In this document: piece by piece, positions 10,400 through 17,013 of the stretch
How positions within the stretch are numbered: position 1 is the first letter of the stretch
How the letters are laid out: every line of letters starts with the position of its first letter
Assembly: GCF_009709675.1 (NCBI RefSeq)
Contig: NZ_WMLB01000021.1
Location: forward strand, 1-36,486
DNA: 36,486 nt
Direction of reading: 5' to 3'
Origin: Agromyces bracchium
GTDB lineage: Bacteria; Actinomycetota; Actinomycetes; Actinomycetales; Microbacteriaceae
Notes under the pieces: model-generated
The model's database searches: none
Told to the model about the DNA's origin: nothing
Seen by the model: only the letters and a program-made list of their open reading frames with translations
Position numbers and translations under genes: made by a program

Positions 10400-10430
10400 G
10401 GTGGTCGAGTAGCGAAGCGTATCGAGATCA
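10400..10430. repeat. REP-like imperfect palindrome after lysS
   Basis: A 31-bp element begins GGTGGTCGAGTAGCG and ends GCGTATCGAGATCA, with two TCGA cores in imperfect dyad symmetry. It fills the gap between the lysS stop and the next Shine-Dalgarno. Similar extragenic palindromes are scattered in Microbacteriaceae genomes as I recall them; only this copy is visible here. Confidence 0.5.
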
Positions 10431-10440
10431 GGAGCCTCCG

Positions 10441-10590
10441 ATGAACGACTACCTCCCGAAGAAGGAACTCGAGCCCGAGCCCGACCCGCGCAAGCCCTCG
10501 TTCTCGCGGATCGCGATCTGGGTGATCGTGGGTGCCGTCGGCCTGTACCTGCTCGGTTCGGGCATCTGGGGCATCCTCACCGCGGGTTGA
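10441..10590 (+). CDS. 49-residue single-pass membrane protein
   Basis: Small ORF with an ATG at 10441 preceded by AGGAG at 10430-10434 with 6 nt spacing, an ideal ribosome site. The product has a charged, proline-containing N-terminus (KKELEPEPDPRKP) and one hydrophobic helix (RIAIWVIVGAVGLYLLGSGIW) at about 23-43. Codon use (strong G/C at third positions) matches its neighbours. I do not recognise a named family. It lies between lysS and another tiny membrane protein upstream of the cardiolipin synthase gene. Confidence 0.75.
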   Translation: MNDYLPKKELEPEPDPRKPSFSRIAIWVIVGAVGLYLLGSGIWGILTAG

Positions 10591-10602
10591 GGATTCCGCG
10601 GG

Positions 10603-10608
10603 TATTCT
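10603..10608 (+). promoter_or_regulatory. -10-like TATTCT
   Basis: TATTCT lies 9 nt before the ATG at 10618, the same geometry as at ftsH. It suggests a short-leader or leaderless transcript for the 59-residue protein and possibly cls. Confidence 0.45.
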
Positions 10609-10617
10609 GGAACGGCT

Positions 10618-10797
10618 ATGGACGACTTCTGGCTGAACGCGATCTGGTCGCTCGCACCGACCGTGCTGATCGGACTCATCTTCTGGTTCGTGATGCGCTC
10701 GCTGCTGCGCGCCGACCGGACCGAGCGCGACGCCTACGCCAAGATCGAGGCCGAGGAGCGCGCGAAGCGCGCCGAACAGCAGCACCGAGCCGCGTAG
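10618..10797 (+). CDS. 59-residue membrane protein upstream of cls
   Basis: Small ORF encoding one transmembrane helix (about residues 12-30) followed by a highly charged, helix-prone cytoplasmic tail rich in Glu, Arg, Lys and Ala (RTERDAYAKIEAEERAKRAEQ). No Shine-Dalgarno is present, but a -10-like hexamer lies 9 nt upstream. It ends 7 bp before cls, so the two are probably co-transcribed. No function can be assigned. Confidence 0.7.
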   Translation: MDDFWLNAIWSLAPTVLIGLIFWFVMRSLLRADRTERDAYAKIEAEERAKRAEQQHRAA

Positions 10798-10804
10798 CCC
10801 CGGC

Positions 10805-12271
10805 ATGACGTCGGCGCAGGTCACGGCGATCATCGCCCTGTTGGTGCTCGTCGTCGACATCGTCGTGCGCGTCATCGCGATCATCGTCGTCCCCCGCAAC
10901 CGAAGGCCCACCGCCGGCATGGCGTGGCTGCTGGCGATCTTCTTCATCCCGTACCTCGGGGTGCTCTTCTTCCTGCTGATCGGCAACCCGAAGCTCCCGA
11001 AGGCGCGACGGGAGAAGCAGGCCGAGGTGGACCGCTTCATCCGCGAGTCGACGCACGGCGTCGAGCAGGTCAGCGATCACCGCGACTGGCCCGACTGGTT
11101 CGAGGGGATCGTGCGCCTGAACCGCAACCTCGGCGCGATGCCGCTCATCGGCCACAACAGCGCGCGGCTCATCGGCGACTACGAGGCATCGCTCGACGCG
11201 ATGGCCGACGCGATCTCCCGCGCGACCCGATACGTGCACGTCGAGTTCTACATCTTCGCGTACGACCCGACGACGGCCCGGTTCTTCGACGCGCTCGGCG
11301 ACGCCGTCGAACGCGGCGTCGAGGTGCGCGTCCTCCTCGATCACATCGCCTCGCGGCGCTCGAAGGGGTACCGTCGCACCATCCGTCGGCTGACGCGCAT
11401 GGGCGTCGACTGGCGCCTCATGCTCCCCGTGCAGCCGCTTCGCGGCAAGTACCAGCGTCCCGACCTCAGGAACCACCGCAAGATCCTCGTGGTCGACGGC
11501 GAGGTCGCGTACATGGGCTCGCAGAACATCATCGACCGCAGCTACAACAAGCGCGGCAATATCCGTCGCGGCCTGAAGTGGCAGGAGCTCGTCGCCGAAC
11601 TCGAGGGCCCGATCGTCTCGGGCCTCGACGCGATCTTCGCGACCGACTGGTACCTCGAGACCGGCGAGGCGCCCTCGCGCGAGGAGCTCATCCCCTTCGC
11701 CCAGCCACCCGCCGAGCAGAACCTCGACTGCCAGGTCGTTCCGAGCGGGCCGGGGTACCAGAACGAGAACAACCTCAAGTTCTTCCTCGCCCTCCTCTAC
11801 GCCGCGCGCGAGAAGATCATCATCACGAGTCCGTACTTCGTGCCCGACGAGGCCATGCTCCGCGCGATCAGCGGCGCCACGCAGCGCGGCGTGCACGTCG
11901 AGCTCTTCGTCTCGGAGATCGGCGACCAGGCGCTCGTCTACCACGCGCAGCGCTCCTACTACGAGGCGCTGCTGCGCGCGGGCGTCCGGATCTACATGTA
12001 CCGCGCGCCGTTCATCCTGCACGCCAAGCACTTCACGATCGACGACGACGTGGCCGTCATCGGCTCGAGCAACATGGACATCCGGTCGTTCGAACTCAAC
12101 ATGGAGGTCTCGCTGCTCGTGCACGGCGCGTCCTTCGTCCGGGAGATGCGGGCCGTGGAGGACGGCTACCGGCGGGACAGCCGCGAGCTGACCCTCGAGG
12201 AGTGGATGCGGCAGCCGCTGCGGTCGACCGTGCTCGACAACCTCGCGCGGCTCACTTCCGCCCTGCAGTAG
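10805..12271 (+). CDS. cls: Cardiolipin synthase (phospholipase D family)
   Basis: Makes cardiolipin from phosphatidylglycerol at the membrane. The 488-residue protein has two N-terminal transmembrane helices (about 4-28 and 37-59), then two PLD catalytic domains with HKD motifs: NHRKILVVDGEVAYMGSQNI (His224) and LHAKHFTIDDDVAVIGSSNMD (His406). Length and order are those of bacterial ClsA-type enzymes. The start is ATG at 10805. The two small membrane-protein genes just upstream could belong to the same transcript. Confidence 0.94.
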   Translation: MTSAQVTAIIALLVLVVDIVVRVIAIIVVPRNRRPTAGMAWLLAIFFIPYLGVLFFLLIGNPKLPKARREKQAEVDRFIRESTHGVEQVSDHRDWPDWFEGIVRLNRNLGAMPLIGHNSARLIGDYEASLDAMADAISRATRYVHVEFYIFAYDPTTARFFDALGDAVERGVEVRVLLDHIASRRSKGYRRTIRRLTRMGVDWRLMLPVQPLRGKYQRPDLRNHRKILVVDGEVAYMGSQNIIDRSYNKRGNIRRGLKWQELVAELEGPIVSGLDAIFATDWYLETGEAPSREELIPFAQPPAEQNLDCQVVPSGPGYQNENNLKFFLALLYAAREKIIITSPYFVPDEAMLRAISGATQRGVHVELFVSEIGDQALVYHAQRSYYEALLRAGVRIYMYRAPFILHAKHFTIDDDVAVIGSSNMDIRSFELNMEVSLLVHGASFVREMRAVEDGYRRDSRELTLEEWMRQPLRSTVLDNLARLTSALQ

Positions 12272-12291
12272 CGAGAAACGCGCAGGATTCT

Positions 12292-12304
12292 TCACACGAA
12301 CGCA
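12292..12304. promoter_or_regulatory. 13-bp word TCACACGAACGCA shared with the DeoR promoter
   Basis: This 13-mer lies 20 bp after the cls stop, directly after a weak -10-like GATTCT, and about 170 bp before the carboxypeptidase start. The identical word occurs at 15207-15219, at the -10/start site of the DeoR regulator promoter, suggesting a common operator. Confidence 0.45.
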
Positions 12305-12322
12305 ACGAATCGCTCTGGAACG

Positions 12323-12340
12323 TGCATGCGTTCGCATGCA
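12323..12340. promoter_or_regulatory. 18-bp palindrome, operator candidate
   Basis: TGCATGCG-TT-CGCATGCA: perfect 8-bp arms around a 2-bp centre, in the cls-carboxypeptidase gap. The central CG-TT-CG layout is compatible with a helix-turn-helix repressor site. It could alternatively fold as a short hairpin after cls, but no T-run follows. Confidence 0.5.
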
Positions 12341-12363
12341 AGGCTGGCTGGTACCGCTTTCCA

Positions 12364-12390
12364 GCGCACGATTCCACCGGGGTCGTGCGC
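12364..12390. repeat. Inverted repeat in the carboxypeptidase leader
   Basis: GCGCACGA at 12364-12371 and its exact complement TCGTGCGC at 12383-12390 flank an 11-nt loop, about 80 bp before the carboxypeptidase start. It would form a stable hairpin if transcribed. No known riboswitch consensus is recognised. Confidence 0.5.
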
Positions 12391-12471
12391 GGTTCGTCCG
12401 CGACGGCGAGACCCGCCGCCCCGTGTGCGGCGAGCCGGTCCCGATCCGAGTCCGCAACCCTACGGAGCACC

Positions 12472-15057
12472 ATGTCGATGCAACGCACCCTTGCGGGCGC
12501 GGGCGTCACGGCCGTCCTGGCCGCGACGCTCGTCGCCGGTTCCACCCCCGCGATCGCCCTCGAGGGCGATCCGGCCGTCCCGATCGTCACCCCCGTCTCG
12601 CCGCTCGTCGCACCGCCGACGAGCTACCCGTCCCAGCCCGAACTCGCGACCGTCGCCGACGACCCGACCGACGCGTCGATCAACCGCGGCGTCATCCCCT
12701 ACGACGAGATCGCACCGATGCTCAACAGCCTGACCGCCGTGAGCGACCGCATCTCGGTGCAGGTCGTCGGCCAGTCGGCGCTCGGCCGCGACATCCACCT
12801 CGTCACGCTCACCGCCCCCGAGAACGCGGGCGAGACCAAGCGCCAGGCGATGTTCCGCGACATGATCAAGCACAATCCCACGGCGGCCGCGAAGAACGCG
12901 TCGCTGATGAAGAACTACAAGGTGCCGATCTGGTTCAACGCGAACATCCACGGCAACGAGTGGGAGGGCACCGACGCGGTCCTCGACTACATCGAGCACC
13001 TCGCCACGGCGCCGTACGCCGAGGTGGAGGACGTGCTCGAGCACAACCGCCTCTACTTCACGGTGACGAACAACCCCGACGGCCGTGCCCTCGGCCAGCG
13101 CGCGACGGCGGACGGGTTCGACGCGAACCGCGACATGATCACCGGCGCGACGAGCGAGGCCCGCATCATCCGCGACCTGTCGGGCGTGATCCAGCCGACG
13201 TTCTACATCGACCTGCACGGCTACACGAGCGTGCTGCAGGTCGAGCCCTGCGGCCCGCCCCACGGCGAGAACTACGAGTACGACCTGTTCCTGCCGCACG
13301 CGTACGCCGCCGCGCTCGAGATCGAGGAGGCCGTGACCGCGGCCGACATCCCCGGCAACACCTACCTCGACCTCGAGACGAACCGGGTCACGACCGAGAA
13401 CACGGGCAACATCCGGATCCCGTACCGCGACATCCGCGCCGGATGGGACGACTGGCCGCCGATCTTCACGCCGCAGTACGTGGCCTACCAGGGCGCGATC
13501 ACCAACACGGTCGAGCTGCCGCTCGGTCGGGTGAACCCGCCGACGAACCCGACGAACGCCGCGAACTCGGCCGTGAACATCGAGGTCGCCGGCGTCGTGA
13601 TCGACACCTCGGTCGACTACGTGATCGAGAACGCCGACGCGCTGCTGTCGAACCAGATCGAGATCTTCCGTCGCGGCGTCGCGGGCGAGCCGCTCGTCGA
13701 GATCCCCGCCGACGTCGACCCGGCCGAGGTGGCCGAGCCGAACCAGTGGGCCGAGATCTGGGACGAGACCGACGTCTACACGGCCGAGTTCCCGCGGGCG
13801 TACGTGATCCCCGCCGGCGAGGCGCAGCGTTCGGCGACGGATGCCGCGAACCTCGTCGACCAGCTCATCGCCAACGGCGTCGAGGTGCAGCGCGCATCCT
13901 CGGCCTTCACGGCCGGCGGCACGACGTACGAGGCCGGCTCCTACGTGGTCGACATGCACCAGCCGCTGCGCGGCATGGCGAACGTGCTGCTGGCCGACGG
14001 CTCGGACATCTCGGAGCGGGTGCCCGACATGTACGACATCTCCGCGTGGAGCCTCGCGCTGCTGTGGGGTGCGGACGTCGACGCGGTCGGCTCGACGGGC
14101 GACCCGGCGATCAAGGCAAAGCTGAAGTCCGTCGCCGAGGCGGCGCCGACCGGTTCGGTCCCGGCGCAGGGCGGCTACCTCGAGCTGGCCACGTCGGGCG
14201 TCGCCGAGTACCAGGCGGTCAATGCGCTGCTCGAGTCGGGCGTGCCGGTGTCGGCGTTCGACGACGGCACCGTGATCCTGGGGCCGGATGCCGCGAGCCA
14301 CGCGGCCGCGGTCGAGGTCGCCGACCTCTACGGCGTCGCGTTCACGGCGTCCGACGGCTCGCGCCTGGCCGCCGAGGAGAGCACGGGGCTCGACGACCTC
14401 ACGGTCGCCTACTCCGGCGGCGGCGAGGAGCTGCAGACGCTGCGCAAGCTCGGGTTCGACGACCCGGTCGCGATCTCGTCCGCCACGCTCACGAGCGGCG
14501 CGGCCACCCTCGACGGCGTCGACGTGATCTGGATCGGCGGGACGCTGAACTTCTCGGGATCGCAGGAGGCCGGCCGCACCGTGATGGCCGAGTACCTTGC
14601 GGCGGGCGGCGGCGTGGTCGGCGAGGGCACGGCGATCGCGAGCTTCGCGAACGCGTTCGGCCTCGTCGCCTCGACCGCGACGTCCGGCACGAGCGGGTCG
14701 AACGGCATCGTGTCGGTCGACCCGGTCGAGGAGGGCCTCCTCGGCACGTTCCCGCAGGACACCGCGTTCATCTACCCGGCGGTCTGGTACACGAACCTCG
14801 GCGCCAACGCCGTGGTCGAGCAGACCTACGCGGCCGACCCGTTCATCTCGGGCCACTGGCGCGACTCCGCGGGCCGTTCCACGACGGATGCCGCCGGGCA
14901 GGCGTCGGCGGTCTCCGCCGAGACCGAGGCGGGCAACCGGGTGCTGATGTTCGGCACGTCGATGAACTTCCGGACCCACCCGGTCGGGCAGTTCGGCCAG
15001 ATCGCGCGCGGGCTCTTCTGGGCCGGCACCGAGGGGGCGGAGGTCCCCGTCCCGTAG
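12472..15057 (+). CDS. Secreted M14 zinc carboxypeptidase with GATase-like C-terminal region
   Basis: An 861-residue exported protein. Residues 1-29 form a signal peptide ending in AIA. The M14 peptidase domain carries the zinc site HGNEWEG (His160, Glu163), NNPDG (200-204), DANRD with the substrate-carboxylate-binding Asn219-Arg220, the third zinc ligand His249 in YIDLHGY, and the catalytic Glu348 in NTVELPLG. The C-terminal half (about 610-800) reads like the class I amidotransferase-like fold found in some large M14 proteins (LTVAYSGGGEELQTLRKLGF, WIGGTLNFSG, YLAAGGGVVGEG), with no obvious Cys nucleophile. The start at 12472 has GGAG 4 nt upstream; a second ATG at 12478 is possible. No sortase signal or anchor is seen, so it is probably released outside the cell, where it would trim peptides. 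Confidence 0.88.
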   Translation: MSMQRTLAGAGVTAVLAATLVAGSTPAIALEGDPAVPIVTPVSPLVAPPTSYPSQPELATVADDPTDASINRGVIPYDEIAPMLNSLTAVSDRISVQVVGQSALGRDIHLVTLTAPENAGETKRQAMFRDMIKHNPTAAAKNASLMKNYKVPIWFNANIHGNEWEGTDAVLDYIEHLATAPYAEVEDVLEHNRLYFTVTNNPDGRALGQRATADGFDANRDMITGATSEARIIRDLSGVIQPTFYIDLHGYTSVLQVEPCGPPHGENYEYDLFLPHAYAAALEIEEAVTAADIPGNTYLDLETNRVTTENTGNIRIPYRDIRAGWDDWPPIFTPQYVAYQGAITNTVELPLGRVNPPTNPTNAANSAVNIEVAGVVIDTSVDYVIENADALLSNQIEIFRRGVAGEPLVEIPADVDPAEVAEPNQWAEIWDETDVYTAEFPRAYVIPAGEAQRSATDAANLVDQLIANGVEVQRASSAFTAGGTTYEAGSYVVDMHQPLRGMANVLLADGSDISERVPDMYDISAWSLALLWGADVDAVGSTGDPAIKAKLKSVAEAAPTGSVPAQGGYLELATSGVAEYQAVNALLESGVPVSAFDDGTVILGPDAASHAAAVEVADLYGVAFTASDGSRLAAEESTGLDDLTVAYSGGGEELQTLRKLGFDDPVAISSATLTSGAATLDGVDVIWIGGTLNFSGSQEAGRTVMAEYLAAGGGVVGEGTAIASFANAFGLVASTATSGTSGSNGIVSVDPVEEGLLGTFPQDTAFIYPAVWYTNLGANAVVEQTYAADPFISGHWRDSAGRSTTDAAGQASAVSAETEAGNRVLMFGTSMNFRTHPVGQFGQIARGLFWAGTEGAEVPVP

Positions 15058-15075
15058 TCGACGGATGGCACGGCG

Positions 15076-15110
15076 CGGCGCCGGTCGGGATGCGCTCCCG
15101 GCCGGCGCCG
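15076..15110 (+). terminator. Hairpin terminator after the M14 carboxypeptidase
   Basis: A 15-bp stem, 15076-15090 with 15096-15110, closes a 5-nt loop with a single G-T wobble. It begins 19 bp after the stop. No T-tract follows, as is usual for high-GC actinobacteria. Confidence 0.75.
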
Positions 15111-15177
15111 TCGTGTGCGCCGGCACTCGGGTCCGTGCCATCCGATGTGGGTTTCTGTGGGTATTTCTGCGAAAGGG

Positions 15178-15207
15178 TTGCTTTTGGTGGAGATTGCGAG
15201 ATAAACT
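15178..15207 (+). promoter_or_regulatory. Promoter of the deoR-fruK-fruA operon
   Basis: TTGCTT at 15178-15183 and TAAACT at 15202-15207 are 18 bp apart, one of the better sigma-70-type promoters in the window, in a locally AT-richer patch. The word TCACACGAACGCA begins at the last base of the -10, where a repressor could block initiation. Confidence 0.6.
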
Positions 15208-15219
15208 CACACGAACGCA
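15207..15219. promoter_or_regulatory. Candidate DeoR-family operator TCACACGAACGCA
   Basis: This word overlaps the -10 box and expected start site of the regulator's own promoter and is identical to 12292-12304. Autoregulation by the DeoR protein, relieved by a fructose phosphate, would be typical of the family; this site assignment is inference. Confidence 0.45.
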
Positions 15220-15247
15220 GGTGATCGAAGATCGGCAGGGAGGCCGC

Positions 15248-16036
15248 ATGTACGCGATGGAGCGACACGAGCACATCCTCGACGCGCTCGCCCGCACGGG
15301 GCGCGTCTCGGTCGCCGGCCTCGCCGACGAACTCGACGTCACCGCCGAGACGATCCGCCGCGACCTCGACGCGCTCGAGCAGGCCGGGCACCTCCGCCGA
15401 GTCCACGGCGGCGCCGTGAGCGCGGGCCGGGCGAGCCTCGCCGAGACGACCGTCCTCGAGCGCACCGGCCAGCACGCCGACGCCAAGCGCGCGATCGCGC
15501 ACGAGGCCATGGCGCTCGTGCCGCCGACCTTCACGGGCTCGATCCTGCTCGACGCCGGCACCACGACCGGCGCGCTCGCCGAGGCGCTCGTCGGCTGGCA
15601 GCCCGCCACGGGCACGCCGCCCCTCACGGTCTACACGAACTCCGTGCCCATCGCCGCGCTCCTGCACGGCAGCCGCGACCTGGTCGTCCGCATCATCGGC
15701 GGCACGATCCGCGGCATCACGAGCGCCGCCGTCGGGCCTTCTGCGATCGCCCAGCTCGCCGAGATCCGCCCCGACATCGCCTTCATCGGCACCAACGGCG
15801 TGAGCGCCGAGTTCGGGCTCTCGACGCCCGACGAACTCGAGGCCCAGGTCAAGCAGGCCATGGTCGACCGGGCCAGGCTCGCCGTCGTGCTCGTCGACTC
15901 GTCCAAGCACGACGACGAGGCACTGCAGCGATTCTCGGCCCTCGACGAGGTCGACGTCCTCATCACCGACGCGCAACCCGGGCCCGCGCTCGCGGTCGCG
16001 CTCGACGAGGCCGAGGTGGAGGTGCGCGTCGCATGA
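15248..16036 (+). CDS. DeoR-family transcriptional regulator of the fructose operon
   Basis: A 262-residue regulator. The N-terminal winged helix-turn-helix is canonical DeoR (ERHEHILDALARTGRVSVAGLADELDVTAETIRRDLDAL then HGGAV), and the C-terminal DeoRC sugar-phosphate-sensing domain contains LLDAGTTTGALAEAL, TNSVPIAALL and FIGTNGVSAEFGLSTPD. The start at 15248 has AGGGAGG 4 nt upstream. The stop overlaps fruK as ATGA, so it is co-translated with the genes it presumably controls. Fructose 1-phosphate is the likely effector by analogy with other fru-linked DeoR proteins. Confidence 0.93.
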   Translation: MYAMERHEHILDALARTGRVSVAGLADELDVTAETIRRDLDALEQAGHLRRVHGGAVSAGRASLAETTVLERTGQHADAKRAIAHEAMALVPPTFTGSILLDAGTTTGALAEALVGWQPATGTPPLTVYTNSVPIAALLHGSRDLVVRIIGGTIRGITSAAVGPSAIAQLAEIRPDIAFIGTNGVSAEFGLSTPDELEAQVKQAMVDRARLAVVLVDSSKHDDEALQRFSALDEVDVLITDAQPGPALAVALDEAEVEVRVA

Positions 16037-17004
16037 TCGTCACACTGACCGTCAACCCGTCGCTCGATCGCACGGTCGAGCTCGACCGGGCGCTCGAGCG
16101 AGGCGAGGTCCAGCGCGTCGCCCGCAGCGTCGAGGAGCCGGGCGGCAAGGGCGTCAACGTGACGCGCGCGCTCGTCGCCGCCGGGGCCGACTCGATCGCC
16201 GTCCTGCCCGGCCGCGCAGACGACCCGCTGGTCGTCGCGCTCGCCGCGGCCCGAGTGCCGGTCGCGACCGTTCCCATCGCCGGCCGACTCCGCTCGAACA
16301 TCGCGATCACCGAACCCGACGGCGTCACCACCAAGCTGAACGAGCCCGGCCCCGCGCTCGACGACGACGAGCAGCGCGCGCTCGTCCGCGCGGTGGTCGA
16401 GCGGGCGACGGATGCCTCGTGGCTCGTGCTCGCCGGCTCGCTCCCGCCGTCGCTCCCCGACGACTTCTACGTCCGCGTCGTGCGCGAGGTGCGCGCGGCG
16501 GGCGCCGCCGCGCGCATCGCGGTCGACACGTCGGGGGCGCCGCTCGCCGCGCTCGTCGACTCCGCGGCCGAGATCGACCTCATCAAGCCGAATGGCGAGG
16601 AGCTCGCCGAACTCACCGGCGAGGTCGACCCCGACGCGCTCGAGGCCGACCCCGAGCGGGTCGCCGAGCTCGCCGCACGACTCGAGCCCCGCGGCATCCG
16701 CTCGGCGCTCGTCACGCTCGGCGCCCGTGGCGCCGTCCACGTCGGGGCGGAGGGCGCCTGGTTCGCGCCCGCGCCCCGCATCGACGCACGCAGCACGGTC
16801 GGCGCGGGCGACAGCTCGCTCGCCGGCTTCCTGCTCGCCGTGACCGAGGGGGCCGCGTCCGACCGGGCGCTCGCCCAGGCGGTCGCACACGGGGCGGCCG
16901 CCGCGTCGCTCCCCGGGTCGGCGGTCCCCACCAGGGCCGACGCCGACGCCACCGCCATCACCGCAATCCGAATCCGGGGCGCCGTCGCCCCGGCCGTCCA
17001 GTAG
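16033..17004 (+). CDS. fruK: 1-phosphofructokinase
   Basis: PfkB-family kinase that phosphorylates fructose 1-phosphate, the product of the fructose PTS, to fructose 1,6-bisphosphate. The 323-residue protein has the family start IVTLTVNPSLDRTVEL, EEPGGKGVNVTRAL, LAGSLPPSLPDDFY, LIKPNGEELAELTG and the C-terminal catalytic motif GAGDSSLAGFL. The start is in an ATGA overlap with the regulator. The stop is embedded in the Shine-Dalgarno of fruA. Tagatose-6-phosphate kinases share this fold, but the adjacent fructose PTS favours FruK. Confidence 0.94.
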   Translation: MIVTLTVNPSLDRTVELDRALERGEVQRVARSVEEPGGKGVNVTRALVAAGADSIAVLPGRADDPLVVALAAARVPVATVPIAGRLRSNIAITEPDGVTTKLNEPGPALDDDEQRALVRAVVERATDASWLVLAGSLPPSLPDDFYVRVVREVRAAGAAARIAVDTSGAPLAALVDSAAEIDLIKPNGEELAELTGEVDPDALEADPERVAELAARLEPRGIRSALVTLGARGAVHVGAEGAWFAPAPRIDARSTVGAGDSSLAGFLLAVTEGAASDRALAQAVAHGAAAASLPGSAVPTRADADATAITAIRIRGAVAPAVQ

Positions 17005-17013
17005 GAGGAATCG

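Noticed and set aside
13000..15000. Long minus-strand open frames antisense to the M14 carboxypeptidase
   Set aside because: Low-complexity Arg/Val/Asp-rich translations typical of antisense frames to GC-biased codons; no motifs and no initiation signals.
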